DNA of 64,000 bases, taken from Marivita geojedonensis (GTDB lineage: Bacteria > Pseudomonadota > Alphaproteobacteria > Rhodobacterales > Rhodobacteraceae). Each line of letters starts with the position of its first letter. The first letter of the stretch is position 1. Where the stretch lies: contig NZ_JFKC01000005.1 in assembly GCF_002115805.1 (NCBI RefSeq), forward strand, positions 62,001 to 126,000, written 5' to 3'. Below are positions 1 to 7,522 of the stretch, one piece after another. Position numbers and translations under genes: made by a program. The notes beneath the pieces are model-generated. The model had not been told where the DNA came from. It did not search any database and saw only the letters and a list, made by a program, of their open reading frames with translations.

Positions 1-177
1 CGCTTTCCGGGGCTGAAGCCCGGCGATCACTGGTGCCTCTGCGCCTCGCGTTTCCTGCAAGCCCATGACGAAGGCTGCGCGCCGATGGTGAACCTTGCGG
101 CCACACACAAACGGGCACTGGACATCGTGCCGATGCGGGTGCTTGAGCAATACGACATCAACGCCTCGGAGGCCTGA
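1..177 (+). CDS. DUF2237 family protein, C-terminal part
   Basis: An open frame runs from the window edge to TGA at 175-177, giving the last 58 residues of a protein; the start lies outside the window. The segment FPGLKPGDHWCLCASRF followed by a conserved AATHKRALDIV stretch matches the C-terminal end of the small DUF2237 family, which has no assigned function. It points toward the next gene on the opposite strand, leaving only a few bases between the two stops. The family call rests on motif memory. Confidence 0.6.
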   Translation, partial: RFPGLKPGDHWCLCASRFLQAHDEGCAPMVNLAATHKRALDIVPMRVLEQYDINASEA

Positions 178-183
178 CGCGGG

Positions 184-717
184 TCAGGAGGCTTTCTCGA
201 TCACCTGCGGCGTGTCGCTTGGCGGCGCAACGGCGATCGGCTCGCCCATCAGTTCTTCGATGAAGAGGCTCAGAAGCTGAGGGCGGCCCGACACCCCGGC
301 CTTGCGGTAGATGGCGTTGGTCTGCGCCTTTACCGTGCCTTCGGAGGTGTTGCGCAACCCGGCAATATCAGCCGTGCTCAAGCCCTTGATCGAAAACAGC
401 GCGACATCCTTTTCCGCCGGGGTCAGTTCCCACTCGGCGAACCGTTCCTGCAGCACATCCATAAATGCGCCCGAAGCCAACCGCAGGCTTTCCTCGGCCG
501 CGCGCTGGCGGCGGATCGAGCGCAACATCAGGACTGCGCTGACCACCATACCGAGGATCAGACCGATCACCGCACCAATCTGTGCCAGTTCGTAATAGAC
601 CCACGCGATGGGTGACGATGAAATGCCGAGGATGCTGCCAAGAATGTCCCACAACAGAAAAAGCCCGCTGCCCATCTGCAGCGCGCCCAATGGAATGAGG
701 ACAATCCAAACCTTCAC
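184..717 (-). CDS. Membrane-anchored LuxR-type transcriptional regulator
   Basis: The 177-residue protein has two hydrophobic helices near residues 3-30 and 45-66, a charged linker, then a C-terminal LuxR/GerE helix-turn-helix from about residue 97 (LTPAEKDVALFSIKG, GTVKAQTNAIYRKAGV). There is no receiver or autoinducer-binding domain, so any signal would have to be sensed by the short membrane part. The start is GTG at 715-717, with a weak ribosome binding site. The gene lies 30 bases downstream of the Asp-rich secreted protein gene on the same strand and is probably cotranscribed, which suggests it regulates this unit. The target is inferred; the palindrome at 2301-2322 is a candidate site. 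Confidence 0.8.
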   Translation of the reverse strand: MKVWIVLIPLGALQMGSGLFLLWDILGSILGISSSPIAWVYYELAQIGAVIGLILGMVVSAVLMLRSIRRQRAAEESLRLASGAFMDVLQERFAEWELTPAEKDVALFSIKGLSTADIAGLRNTSEGTVKAQTNAIYRKAGVSGRPQLLSLFIEELMGEPIAVAPPSDTPQVIEKAS

Positions 718-747
718 TGGCTAACCGTCACCCCGACCGATCCCTGA

Positions 748-1239
748 TCAGTCGTCATCATCATCGTCATCGTCGTCCCCGCCGCCGCCACTGCCGCTGT
801 TGTCGTCGCGATCATCGTCGCGGTCGTCATCCCGGTCTCCACCGCCACCGGGACCGCTGTTGTCGTCATCGTCACGGTCGTCGTCGCGATCATCATCACG
901 GTCGTCATCACGGTCGTCATCGCGATCATCATCGCGATCATCGTCGCGGTCGTCATCAACGTCGCTGCTTTGGCTGCTGCCGGAACCGCCACGGTCGGAG
1001 CGATCGACATAGTCCCGCAGGATCGCCCCTGTCGACGGGTTGAGGATGATCTCGCGCCGCCCGCGTGGCCCGGTCGCCACGATCCGCGTCCGACCTAGAA
1101 GCGTGCGCGCCAGTGTGATCCTCCGGTACCCCTGTCGCTTGAGCTGGTTGATAACCTGCTCTTCGGCTGTCTGCGCAGATGCAGTGGCAGGCAGGACAAC
1201 CGAGGCCAGCAAACCGGTGATGATCTGTCTTCGTTTCAT
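748..1239 (-). CDS. Secreted PepSY-like protein with Asp/Arg repeat tail
   Basis: This 163-residue protein starts at ATG 1237-1239, preceded by GGAG at good spacing; upstream in-frame ATGs lack this. An N-terminal signal peptide (hydrophobic run ending near ATASAQ) is followed by one PepSY-like module of about 60 residues with the pattern Q-L-K-R-Q-G-Y-R-R-I, an I-V-A-T-G-P-R-G-R-R-E strand and NPSTGAIL. The remainder is low complexity, mostly DDDR and DDRD units with short Gly/Ser breaks, ending in a run of Asp. It is a shorter paralogue of the next gene upstream. Role is unknown; metal or cation binding outside the membrane is a guess from the charge. Confidence 0.8.
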   Translation of the reverse strand: MKRRQIITGLLASVVLPATASAQTAEEQVINQLKRQGYRRITLARTLLGRTRIVATGPRGRREIILNPSTGAILRDYVDRSDRGGSGSSQSSDVDDDRDDDRDDDRDDDRDDDRDDDRDDDRDDDDNSGPGGGGDRDDDRDDDRDDNSGSGGGGDDDDDDDDD

Positions 1240-1304
1240 TCCCATTCTCCACAAGGGCCCCTGCCATCCGGCAAGAGCCCCTGGCTGCTCAGCTCTCGAT
1301 AACC

Positions 1305-2177
1305 TTAATCGTCATCGTCGTCATCGTCATCATCGCGGTCGTCGTCATCATCGTCGTCGCTGTCGTCATCACGATCCCGGTCACGGCCGCGATCATCGTC
1401 GTCATCATCATCGTCGTCGTCGCTGCGGTCCCGATCCCGGCCACGATCATCGTCGCCGTCATCGTCGCTGCCACGACCACTGCCGCTGTTGTCGTCACTG
1501 TCATCGTCGCGACCGCTGCGGCGATCATCGTCATCATCATCGTCATCCGAGCCCGATCCATCCACAAAGTCACGGTCGCGGGTGCGGATTTCAACCCCCG
1601 GACGGGTGTCGTCACCGGAATCGACGGTTTCGACTTCCTGCTTGATCACATCGCCTGTCGCGCGGTCAAAAACTGTTTCGACTTTCTCGGTGCCACGGAT
1701 CGCCTCGACCTTGGTCTGGGTCGCGCCGTTCTTGATCTCGATCCGGGTGAAACCCTGCGCCTGCAGATTGCGCACAATGTCGTCGGTGCTGGTGCTGCCG
1801 GTGCTGGTGGTGGTTGTCGTGGTGGTGGACTGCGACGCGCTTGTGCTGGTTGAGCTGCTGTCGTCCGACACACGGCCGGCATCGACAAAGTCGCGGTTGC
1901 GGTTGCGGATCTCGACGCCCGGTCGGGTGTCTTCGCCGGCGCGCACACGTTCCACTTCCTGCTTGAGAATGGCACCTGTCGCGCGGTCATAGACGACTTC
2001 AAGCTTCTGCGTGCCCCGGATCGCCTCGACCTTGATCTGGCCGATGCCGTTGTCGATCTCGATACGCTGGAAACCCTGTCCGGTCAGGTCATTGATGATC
2101 TGATCGGTCGCGGATTGTGCAATTGCCATCGTCCCTGCGAAGGTTGCGACGACGGCGGAAATCAATGTCTTTTTCAC
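1305..2177 (-). CDS. Secreted protein with two PepSY-like repeats and Asp-rich tail
   Basis: The 290-residue protein has a signal peptide (MKKTLISAVVATFAGTMAIA) and two homologous modules, roughly residues 24-100 and 131-206. Each contains a Q-G-F-x-R-I-E-I strand, K-V-E-A-I-R-G-T, a V-x-D-R-A-T-G-x-I/V turn and D-T-R-P-G-V-E-I-R. A Ser/Thr-rich linker separates them. From about residue 207 the chain is almost only Asp, Arg, Ser and Gly. The module resembles PepSY/YpeB-type folds. It is the first gene of the minus-strand unit, with the palindrome at 2301-2322 upstream. The repeat-rich DNA could vary in length between strains. Function is not known. Confidence 0.85.
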   Translation of the reverse strand: MKKTLISAVVATFAGTMAIAQSATDQIINDLTGQGFQRIEIDNGIGQIKVEAIRGTQKLEVVYDRATGAILKQEVERVRAGEDTRPGVEIRNRNRDFVDAGRVSDDSSSTSTSASQSTTTTTTTSTGSTSTDDIVRNLQAQGFTRIEIKNGATQTKVEAIRGTEKVETVFDRATGDVIKQEVETVDSGDDTRPGVEIRTRDRDFVDGSGSDDDDDDDDRRSGRDDDSDDNSGSGRGSDDDGDDDRGRDRDRSDDDDDDDDDDRGRDRDRDDDSDDDDDDDRDDDDDDDDD

Positions 2178-2300
2178 TGGTTAAGTCCTTTCATATCCCT
2201 GGGCCTGCCTTGCTGCAGACACCGGCAACACTGACCGGTCCGGACCATGAGGGACATTTGCAGATGGTTTAATCCCGGGTCCATAAACCGACGCCCCATG

Positions 2301-2322
2301 CGCATAAACCGAGGTTTATGCG
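2301..2322. promoter_or_regulatory. Perfect palindrome, candidate operator
   Basis: CGCATAAACC-GA-GGTTTATGCG is a perfect inverted repeat with a 2-base centre, about 125 bases upstream of the 1305-2177 gene. The half-site CATAAACC recurs at 2282-2289, and GGTTTATG recurs at 2402-2409. Length and symmetry suit a dimeric regulator, possibly the LuxR-type protein encoded in the same unit, but that link is inferred. A hairpin role in RNA is also possible. Confidence 0.5.
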
Positions 2323-2347
2323 GACCCTTGGGCGTTTTGCGGGTAAA

Positions 2348-2378
2348 GAAAAACCCCTCGCACCGGGGGCGCGAGGGG
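2348..2378 (-). terminator. Intrinsic terminator of trpB
   Basis: On the minus strand, an 8-base-pair GC stem (arms 2354-2361 and 2371-2378) is followed by a run of T residues (A run 2348-2353 on the plus strand). It lies 41 bases past the trpB stop. Confidence 0.8.
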
Positions 2379-2419
2379 TCTGACAGTCAGTCTAGACTTC
2401 GGGTTTATGGGACGGGCCC

Positions 2420-3640
2420 TCAGCCCATGTCGAATCCAAGGTGCTTGGCGACGGTGAAGATATCCTTGTCGCCACGTCCGCACATGTTCATGCAGATGAT
2501 GTGATCCTTCGGCAGCTCGGGTGCGATCTTCATCACATGGGCCAGCGCGTGGCTGGGTTCGAGCGCCGGGATGATGCCTTCCGTCTCACAGCAGAGCTGG
2601 AACGCGGCCAGTGCCTCTTTGTCGGTGATCGCCACGTATTCGGCGCGGCCGATGTCGTGCAGCCAGGCGTGTTCCGGGCCGATGCCCGGATAGTCGAGAC
2701 CGGCAGAGATACTGAAGCCTTCGAGGATCTGGCCATCCTCGTCCTGCAACAGATAAGTGCGGTTGCCATGCAGAACGCCGGGACGCCCGCCAGTGAGCGA
2801 GGCGCAGTGCTCCATCTTTTCGTTCACGCCCTTGCCGCCCGCTTCGACGCCGATGATGCCCACGTCTTTGTCGTCGAGGAACGGGTAGAACAGTCCCATC
2901 GCGTTCGAGCCACCGCCGATGGCGGCGATGATGGTGTCGGGCAGACGGCCTTCGGCCTCCATCATCTGTTCCTTGGCTTCCTTGCCGATGATCGCCTGGA
3001 AATCGCGAACCATGGCCGGGTACGGGTGCGGACCGGCCACAGTGCCGATGCAGTAGAACGTGTCGCGCACATTGGTCACCCAGTCACGCAGCGCGTCATT
3101 CATCGCGTCCTTGAGCGTCCCGCGCCCCGAGGTCACCGGGATGACCTCGGCCCCGAGCAGTTTCATGCGGAACACGTTGGGCTGCTGGCGCTCTACATCG
3201 TGCGCGCCCATGTAGACGACGCATTTCAGACCGAATTTGGCGCAGACGGTGGCGGTGGCCACGCCGTGCTGACCGGCGCCGGTTTCCGCGATGATGCGGG
3301 TCTTGCCCATGCGGCGGGCGAGGATGATCTGGCCCAGCACGTTGTTGATCTTGTGCGCGCCGGTGTGGTTCAGCTCGTCGCGCTTCATGTAGACTTTGGC
3401 ACCGCCAAGGCGCTCGGTCAGGCGTTCGGCGTGATAGAGCGGCGACGGGCGGCCGACGTAGTGCTTCCAGAGGAAGTCCATCTCGGCCCAGAAGCTCTCG
3501 TCGGTCTTGGCGCGCTCGTACTGGTCTTCCAGTTCGAGGATGAGCGGCATCAGCGTTTCCGAGACGAACCGCCCGCCGAAGATACCGAACCGGCCCTTTT
3601 CGTCGGGACCGGTCATGAAGCTGTTGAATAGATCGTTCAT
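2420..3640 (-). CDS. trpB: Tryptophan synthase beta chain
   Basis: The 406-residue protein makes tryptophan from indole and serine with pyridoxal phosphate, as the beta subunit of the TrpA-TrpB complex. The PLP lysine is K97 in [10 protein letters not shown]. The phosphate-binding GGGSNAMG loop, the GRPGVLHG region and the C-terminal MCGRGDKD motif are present, and the length is normal. The start MNDLFNSF is the only suitable one. trpA and trpF are not adjacent here. It is the last gene of a minus-strand run and has its own terminator. The 150 bases upstream are filled by the palindrome array at 3701-3793. Confidence 0.97.
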   Translation of the reverse strand: MNDLFNSFMTGPDEKGRFGIFGGRFVSETLMPLILELEDQYERAKTDESFWAEMDFLWKHYVGRPSPLYHAERLTERLGGAKVYMKRDELNHTGAHKINNVLGQIILARRMGKTRIIAETGAGQHGVATATVCAKFGLKCVVYMGAHDVERQQPNVFRMKLLGAEVIPVTSGRGTLKDAMNDALRDWVTNVRDTFYCIGTVAGPHPYPAMVRDFQAIIGKEAKEQMMEAEGRLPDTIIAAIGGGSNAMGLFYPFLDDKDVGIIGVEAGGKGVNEKMEHCASLTGGRPGVLHGNRTYLLQDEDGQILEGFSISAGLDYPGIGPEHAWLHDIGRAEYVAITDKEALAAFQLCCETEGIIPALEPSHALAHVMKIAPELPKDHIICMNMCGRGDKDIFTVAKHLGFDMG

Positions 3641-3700
3641 CGCGCGCCTCTCTTGTCGAACGGGACACAGGTAGCGGGGTGATGCGGGATGAGCAAGGGG

Positions 3701-3793
3701 AAGCGCCTTCGAAGGCGCTTGGGACCGCGTTTCGAAACGCGGTTTTCAAGCCAATTCGAATTGGCTTGGGCAAAGCGATTTCGAAATCGCTTT
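3701..3793. repeat. Array of four perfect TTCGAA-centred palindromes
   Basis: Four perfect palindromes of 20-22 bases follow each other: 3701-3720, 3724-3743, 3747-3768 and 3772-3793. Each is centred on TTCGAA but has different arms (AAGCGCC, ACCGCGT, CAAGCCAA, AAAGCGAT). Centres are 23, 24 and 25 bases apart. The array lies between the stop of the 3793-4023 gene, whose stop codon it touches, and trpB. It is too regular to be chance. It could be a repeat cluster or stacked hairpins acting in RNA. Confidence 0.9.
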
Positions 3794-4023
3794 CACCGAA
3801 CCCGCCGGATCGGCAGGTTGTTGCAGAACACAACGTAGTGCCGACCGTTGCGCACCGCCTGAAACCCGCGGTCATGCACCGCCGCGATGATGGCGTCATA
3901 GCCGACAAGCCGCTCGACATCCCGGATCTGACGTTTCACCACACCGCCCTTCTGCGCTTCGGCCGAGGACAGCATCTGGGTAAGCCATTTTTCGGGCGTC
4001 AGGTGATCGGGAAGCAGCGTCAT
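3793..4023 (-). CDS. Small conserved-type protein of unknown function
   Basis: The 76-residue protein begins MTLLPDHLTPEKWL at ATG 4021-4023; a longer in-frame reading would run inside the MATE gene. It is soluble, with an amphipathic N-terminal helix and a compact C-terminal segment (GFQAVRNGRHYVVFCNN). No family is recognised. It lies 34 bases after the MATE transporter on the same strand and before trpB, so it is probably cotranscribed with the transporter. Codon use matches its neighbours. Confidence 0.65.
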   Translation of the reverse strand: MTLLPDHLTPEKWLTQMLSSAEAQKGGVVKRQIRDVERLVGYDAIIAAVHDRGFQAVRNGRHYVVFCNNLPIRRVR

Positions 4024-4057
4024 TCGTCTGTTCTGCCTGATTTCGGTAAACAGGCGG

Positions 4058-5386
4058 TTAATCTGCGACCGCCCGCTCCAGTGCCGGGTAACGCGCAGCA
4101 AGTGTCGCGCCGCGCGCCACGAAGGACACCAGCAGCGCGATCCACAGCCCGTGATTGCCGAAGACCGGGACAAGCGCCAGCGCCGCCCCGCCATAGATCA
4201 GCGCCGACAGCGCCATCATGTTGCGCATATCCGCCGTGCGCGTGGCCCCGGTGAAGATCCCGTCGAGCAGAAAGGACGCCACCGCCAGCACCGGGGCGAC
4301 TGCCATCCATCCGAGATAGAGACGCGCAGCCTGCTGCACTTCGCTGTTCTTGGCCATCAGGTCCACGATCACCGGACCCAGGGCCCAGAACCCAAGACCA
4401 AGCACCACCGCCGTTCCCAGTGCCCAGCGGCTGACGACAACCACAGCGCGCCGCAGCGTTCTCCGCGATCCCGCCCCGGCCGCTTGCCCCACCAGCGCTT
4501 CGGCGGAAAAGGCAAACCCGTCGAGCGCGTAGGCGGTGATGTAGAGGAACTGCAAAAGAACCTGGTTCGCGGCCAGCGTCACATCTCCGAAATCCGCACC
4601 AAGGAACATGAAGGACAGAAACACTGCCTCGAGCAGCAGCGACCGGATCAGAATGTCGGAGTTGACCCGCGCCATGCGCAGCAACCGGACCCGATCGAAA
4701 ACCCGCGACCAGTTGCGCCAGTCCGGGACATGAAATGCCGCTCGGCACAGGTAGAGCCCCATGGCCAGTCCGCTCCACTCTGCAAGGAAGGTCGCGAGGG
4801 CCACGCCGTTGACACCCCAACCGAGGCCCAGCACGAACCACAGGTTCAGCAGCACGTTGATGCCGTTCATCCAAAGCTGAAGAACCAGAACCGCTCGGGT
4901 GCGTTCCTGCGCGATTAACCATCCGGTGATGCCAAGAATTGCAATGGCCGCCGGGGCGGACCAGATGCGGATTTCCATGTAACCACGCGCAAGCGTTTCG
5001 ACCTCAGCGCTGGCCGGAGACAGCGACAGTGCCGCCCAGAGCAGCGGCACCTGCAACAGGATCAGGACCACCCCGGCGGCGATGCCGATCATCAGCACGC
5101 GGGTGAGGATCGCCGCCACCTCGGCTCGGTTGCCTTCGCCCTGCGCCTGTGCGGCAAGGCCGGTTGTGCCCATGCGCAGAAAGCCGAACACCCAGTAAAT
5201 GGCCGACAGCACAACTGCACCGATACCGACGGCGCCGATTGGTGCTGCGGTCCCCATCTGGCCGACGACGGCCGTATCGACCGCGCCGAGAATCGGGATG
5301 GTGACGTTGGACAGGGCGATCGGCAGCGCGATGTTGAGAACGCGCCTGTCGGTGATGGGTCGCGGCGCGGAGGCCGGCTCAGTCAC
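4058..5386 (-). CDS. MATE family efflux transporter (DinF-like)
   Basis: The 442-residue protein has about 12 hydrophobic helices and the MATE signature region near the N-terminus (ALPIALSNVTIPILGAVDTA). It resembles the DinF branch of cation-driven multidrug exporters in the inner membrane. The start is GTG at 5384-5386, overlapping the stop of the upstream thioesterase gene by 8 bases, which implies translational coupling. Substrates cannot be read from sequence. The partnership with two thioesterases may mean export of an acyl-derived or aromatic product, but that is speculation. Confidence 0.92.
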   Translation of the reverse strand: MTEPASAPRPITDRRVLNIALPIALSNVTIPILGAVDTAVVGQMGTAAPIGAVGIGAVVLSAIYWVFGFLRMGTTGLAAQAQGEGNRAEVAAILTRVLMIGIAAGVVLILLQVPLLWAALSLSPASAEVETLARGYMEIRIWSAPAAIAILGITGWLIAQERTRAVLVLQLWMNGINVLLNLWFVLGLGWGVNGVALATFLAEWSGLAMGLYLCRAAFHVPDWRNWSRVFDRVRLLRMARVNSDILIRSLLLEAVFLSFMFLGADFGDVTLAANQVLLQFLYITAYALDGFAFSAEALVGQAAGAGSRRTLRRAVVVVSRWALGTAVVLGLGFWALGPVIVDLMAKNSEVQQAARLYLGWMAVAPVLAVASFLLDGIFTGATRTADMRNMMALSALIYGGAALALVPVFGNHGLWIALLVSFVARGATLAARYPALERAVAD

Positions 5387-5897
5387 CGGACGGATCGGGC
5401 CGTGGCATCAGGAAATGCGCTGTGGCCTGCGCGAAGGGGCGGTCGCGGTTGTCCTGCCAAGCCTCGGCCTGAACGCTCGCATAGCGCCGCCCGGCCCGCG
5501 TGATGGTGGCGCGCGCATAGGCGTCGCGCGGCAGGCCCGAGCGCAGGTAATCCACGGTAAAGTCGATTGTCTTGGGCAGGCGCGGCAGATTGCCGGCGGC
5601 CAGGGCTTCGACATCCAAGGCGCCGCTTTCGAAGTCTTCCCAGATATAGGCCCAGCTCAACGAGATCATCGCGGTGACCTCGAGAAAGGCCGCCGTGACG
5701 CCGCCGTGGATCGCGGGGAGCATGGGGTTGCCGATCAGCTTGTCTTCGAAAGACAGCACACCAGTCAGTTCATCGCCGCGCCGGTCAAAGCTGATCCCCA
5801 TGAAGGTGATGTAGGGCACGCCACCGACCAGAGCGTTGAGTGCTGCGTCGCGACGCTGTTTGACGACCTGTACGGGTTCTGGGGTTTTGCGTGCCAT
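5379..5897 (-). CDS. PaaI-type acyl-CoA thioesterase (hotdog fold)
   Basis: The 172-residue hotdog-fold protein carries the PaaI-type core IHGGVTAAFLEVTAM, where the HGG turn and the following acidic residue form the active site. The start MARKTPEP at 5895-5897 follows the upstream thioesterase stop by one base (TGAAATG). It probably hydrolyses acyl-CoA esters; the substrate is unknown. It is a divergent paralogue of the gene just upstream, and a related third copy lies at 47047-47475. Confidence 0.85.
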   Translation of the reverse strand: MARKTPEPVQVVKQRRDAALNALVGGVPYITFMGISFDRRGDELTGVLSFEDKLIGNPMLPAIHGGVTAAFLEVTAMISLSWAYIWEDFESGALDVEALAAGNLPRLPKTIDFTVDYLRSGLPRDAYARATITRAGRRYASVQAEAWQDNRDRPFAQATAHFLMPRPDPSGD

Positions 5898-5898
5898 T

Positions 5899-6321
5899 TC
5901 AGCGGCCCTCCACAGTGAAGGCACCGGTGGCGGTGGCCACGGGGCGGTCCGTGTCGTCGTCGCAGGCCGTGGCGCGGACAAAAGCGACCGAGCGCGTAAT
6001 GTGATAGACCTCGGCCCGGGCGGTGATGGCCTGACCGGGCGTTGCGGCGCGCATGTAGTCGATGCGCAAATCGATCGTGGCGGTGCCCGCTGGCGCATCG
6101 GGGTGGCTCATCACCGCAGCACCGCCGCAAGTGTCCATCAGCGCCGACACCGCTCCGCCGTGAATCACGCCGGTTTTCGGGTCGCCGATAAAACGTTCGT
6201 CATACGGCATGGAAATCTCCGCCATCCCATCGCCCAGAGCGGTGATTTCCATGCCTAGCGCCTTGGAATGGGGAATCGTCTGGATGAACTGGCGGGCTAT
6301 CTTCGCTTTGTCGACGGTCAT
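5899..6321 (-). CDS. PaaI-type acyl-CoA thioesterase (hotdog fold)
   Basis: The 140-residue protein starts at MTVDKAKIAR (ATG 6319-6321), with GAGG about eight bases upstream; a longer reading has no ribosome binding site. The hotdog motif GVIHGGAVSALMDTCGG contains the usual HGG and an Asp in the catalytic helix. It is first in the minus-strand unit of thioesterase, thioesterase, MATE and small protein. It is divergent from the MerR gene at 6441, sharing a 119-base promoter region, so MerR control is plausible. Confidence 0.87.
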   Translation of the reverse strand: MTVDKAKIARQFIQTIPHSKALGMEITALGDGMAEISMPYDERFIGDPKTGVIHGGAVSALMDTCGGAAVMSHPDAPAGTATIDLRIDYMRAATPGQAITARAEVYHITRSVAFVRATACDDDTDRPVATATGAFTVEGR

Positions 6322-6440
6322 ATCGGTCCTCGGCTGTTGGGTCCGGTTTACGCGGCTTCGCGACCGGAGGCCAGCCATGCGATGACGCGGTTGCCCTGCG
6401 CGCAGGTGCCTCGTATGGTCGATTTGGGAGAAGAAAAATC

Positions 6441-6812
6441 ATGTCCGAGCAGCGTCTCAGTTTCAAGGAGATGTGCGCGAAGTTCGATGTGACGCCGCGC
6501 ACTCTCAGGTACTATGAATATATCGAACTTCTGCAGCCCGACCGGGAGGGCCGTTCGCGCTGGTACGGTCCGAAGGAGGTGGCGCGGATGACGCTGATCC
6601 TGCGGGGCCGGAAGTTCGGGTTTCAGCTTGAGGACATTCGCCAATGGCTCCTGATCTACGAGCATGAAGGCACCGAGGCACAGATGCGCGCGTGGATCGA
6701 GCTGGCCGACCGGCAGCTCGACGAACTGGCCGAACAGCGCAAACAGCTGGATGACGCAATCGATGAGCTGCGCAAGCTGCGCGACGACACCGCCAGCAGC
6801 CTGAGCACCTGA
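6441..6812 (+). CDS. MerR family transcriptional regulator
   Basis: The 123-residue protein has the winged helix of MerR regulators at the N-terminus ([19 protein letters not shown]) and a C-terminal coiled coil of about 45 residues ending in LRKLRDD. There is no cysteine-based metal site, so it belongs with MerR proteins that govern acyl-CoA or aromatic catabolism rather than metals. GGGAGAAG precedes the ATG. It is paralogous to the gene at 7093, and the two flank a region rich in TTACGTCA half-sites. Confidence 0.92.
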   Translation: MSEQRLSFKEMCAKFDVTPRTLRYYEYIELLQPDREGRSRWYGPKEVARMTLILRGRKFGFQLEDIRQWLLIYEHEGTEAQMRAWIELADRQLDELAEQRKQLDDAIDELRKLRDDTASSLST

Positions 6813-6960
6813 GATTGCCCCTGCCCGTCAGGGCCAATCCGGGAAATGTGCCGATCCGAGTCGGTCCGCCGTATTCGCACAATCCGAGGTCAGGTATTCC
6901 CGACCTTACGTCCAAAGCGCACTCAAAGCGCTTTGAAAGAAAATTTCGGAAAAAGCAGGG

Positions 6961-7022
6961 TGACGTTGCCTGATCTTACGTCAACCTGAAAGTGACGTAG
7001 CGTATGAGTTACGTCAACGTAA
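6961..7022. promoter_or_regulatory. Cluster of TTACGTCA/TGACGTAA half-sites, MerR operator candidates
   Basis: The clearest site, TTACGTCAACGTAA at 7009-7022, is an inverted repeat of TTACGT with a 2-base spacer. A second, wider inverted pair is TTACGTCA 6976-6983 with TGACGTAG 6993-7000. A TGACGT half-site lies at 6961-6966 and another TTACGTC at 6905-6911. The cluster sits 70-190 bases upstream of the second MerR gene and of the beta-oxidation genes. From memory, TTACGT-type palindromes are known for LiuR-like MerR regulators of acyl-CoA catabolism. Confidence 0.6.
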
Positions 7023-7092
7023 ATTCCCATTGTAAGAGAGCCGCAACCTTCGCATGTCGATGCCATGACGGCATTGATTAAGGATGTAGAAA

Positions 7093-7497
7093 ATGACCGA
7101 TGACCGCACAATGACGATCCGCGAAATGTGTGACGCGTTCGACGTGACGCCGCGCACGCTGCGGTTCTACGAAGCCAAAGAGCTTCTGTTTCCGATCCGC
7201 GAAGGTCAGAAGCGGCTGTTTACCAAGCGCGACCGCGCACGCCTGAAACTGATTCTGCGTGGCAAGCGTTTTGGATTCAGCCTCGAAGAAATCCGTCAGC
7301 TTCTGGACCTCTATCACATGGGTGACCAGCAGCAGACACAGCTTGCCCGGACTTACGAGATCGCCCAGCAGCGTCTTTCCGACATGGAAGCGCAGCGCGA
7401 CGAGCTCACCCAGGCGATTGACGAACTGAAGGAACAGATGCGTTGGGGCGAGAAAATGCTCGCGTCGATGGATCAGACGAAAAAGGCGGCTGAATAA
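7093..7497 (+). CDS. MerR family transcriptional regulator of the beta-oxidation cluster
   Basis: The 134-residue MerR protein shares the motif [19 protein letters not shown] and the [19 protein letters not shown] core with the protein at 6441, followed by a long dimerisation coil. No metal-binding cysteines are present. The ATG lies 26 bases upstream of the acyl-CoA dehydrogenase gene's 5' spacer and 70 bases downstream of the TTACGTCAACGTAA site, so autoregulation and control of the fatty-acid genes are likely inferences. Confidence 0.92.
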   Translation: MTDDRTMTIREMCDAFDVTPRTLRFYEAKELLFPIREGQKRLFTKRDRARLKLILRGKRFGFSLEEIRQLLDLYHMGDQQQTQLARTYEIAQQRLSDMEAQRDELTQAIDELKEQMRWGEKMLASMDQTKKAAE

Positions 7498-7522
7498 GCC
7501 GCACCGCATTAGGGAGACCGCC

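Noticed and set aside
800-1012. Plus-strand Ser/Arg-repeat frame
   Set aside because: It is the antisense shadow of the Asp-rich repeat tail on the minus strand; the repeat codons read Ser-Ser-Arg on the other strand, and there is no ribosome binding site.
3641-3793. Attenuator leader for trpB
   Set aside because: The palindromes are perfect and independent rather than alternative pairings, and no short Trp-rich leader peptide is visible.
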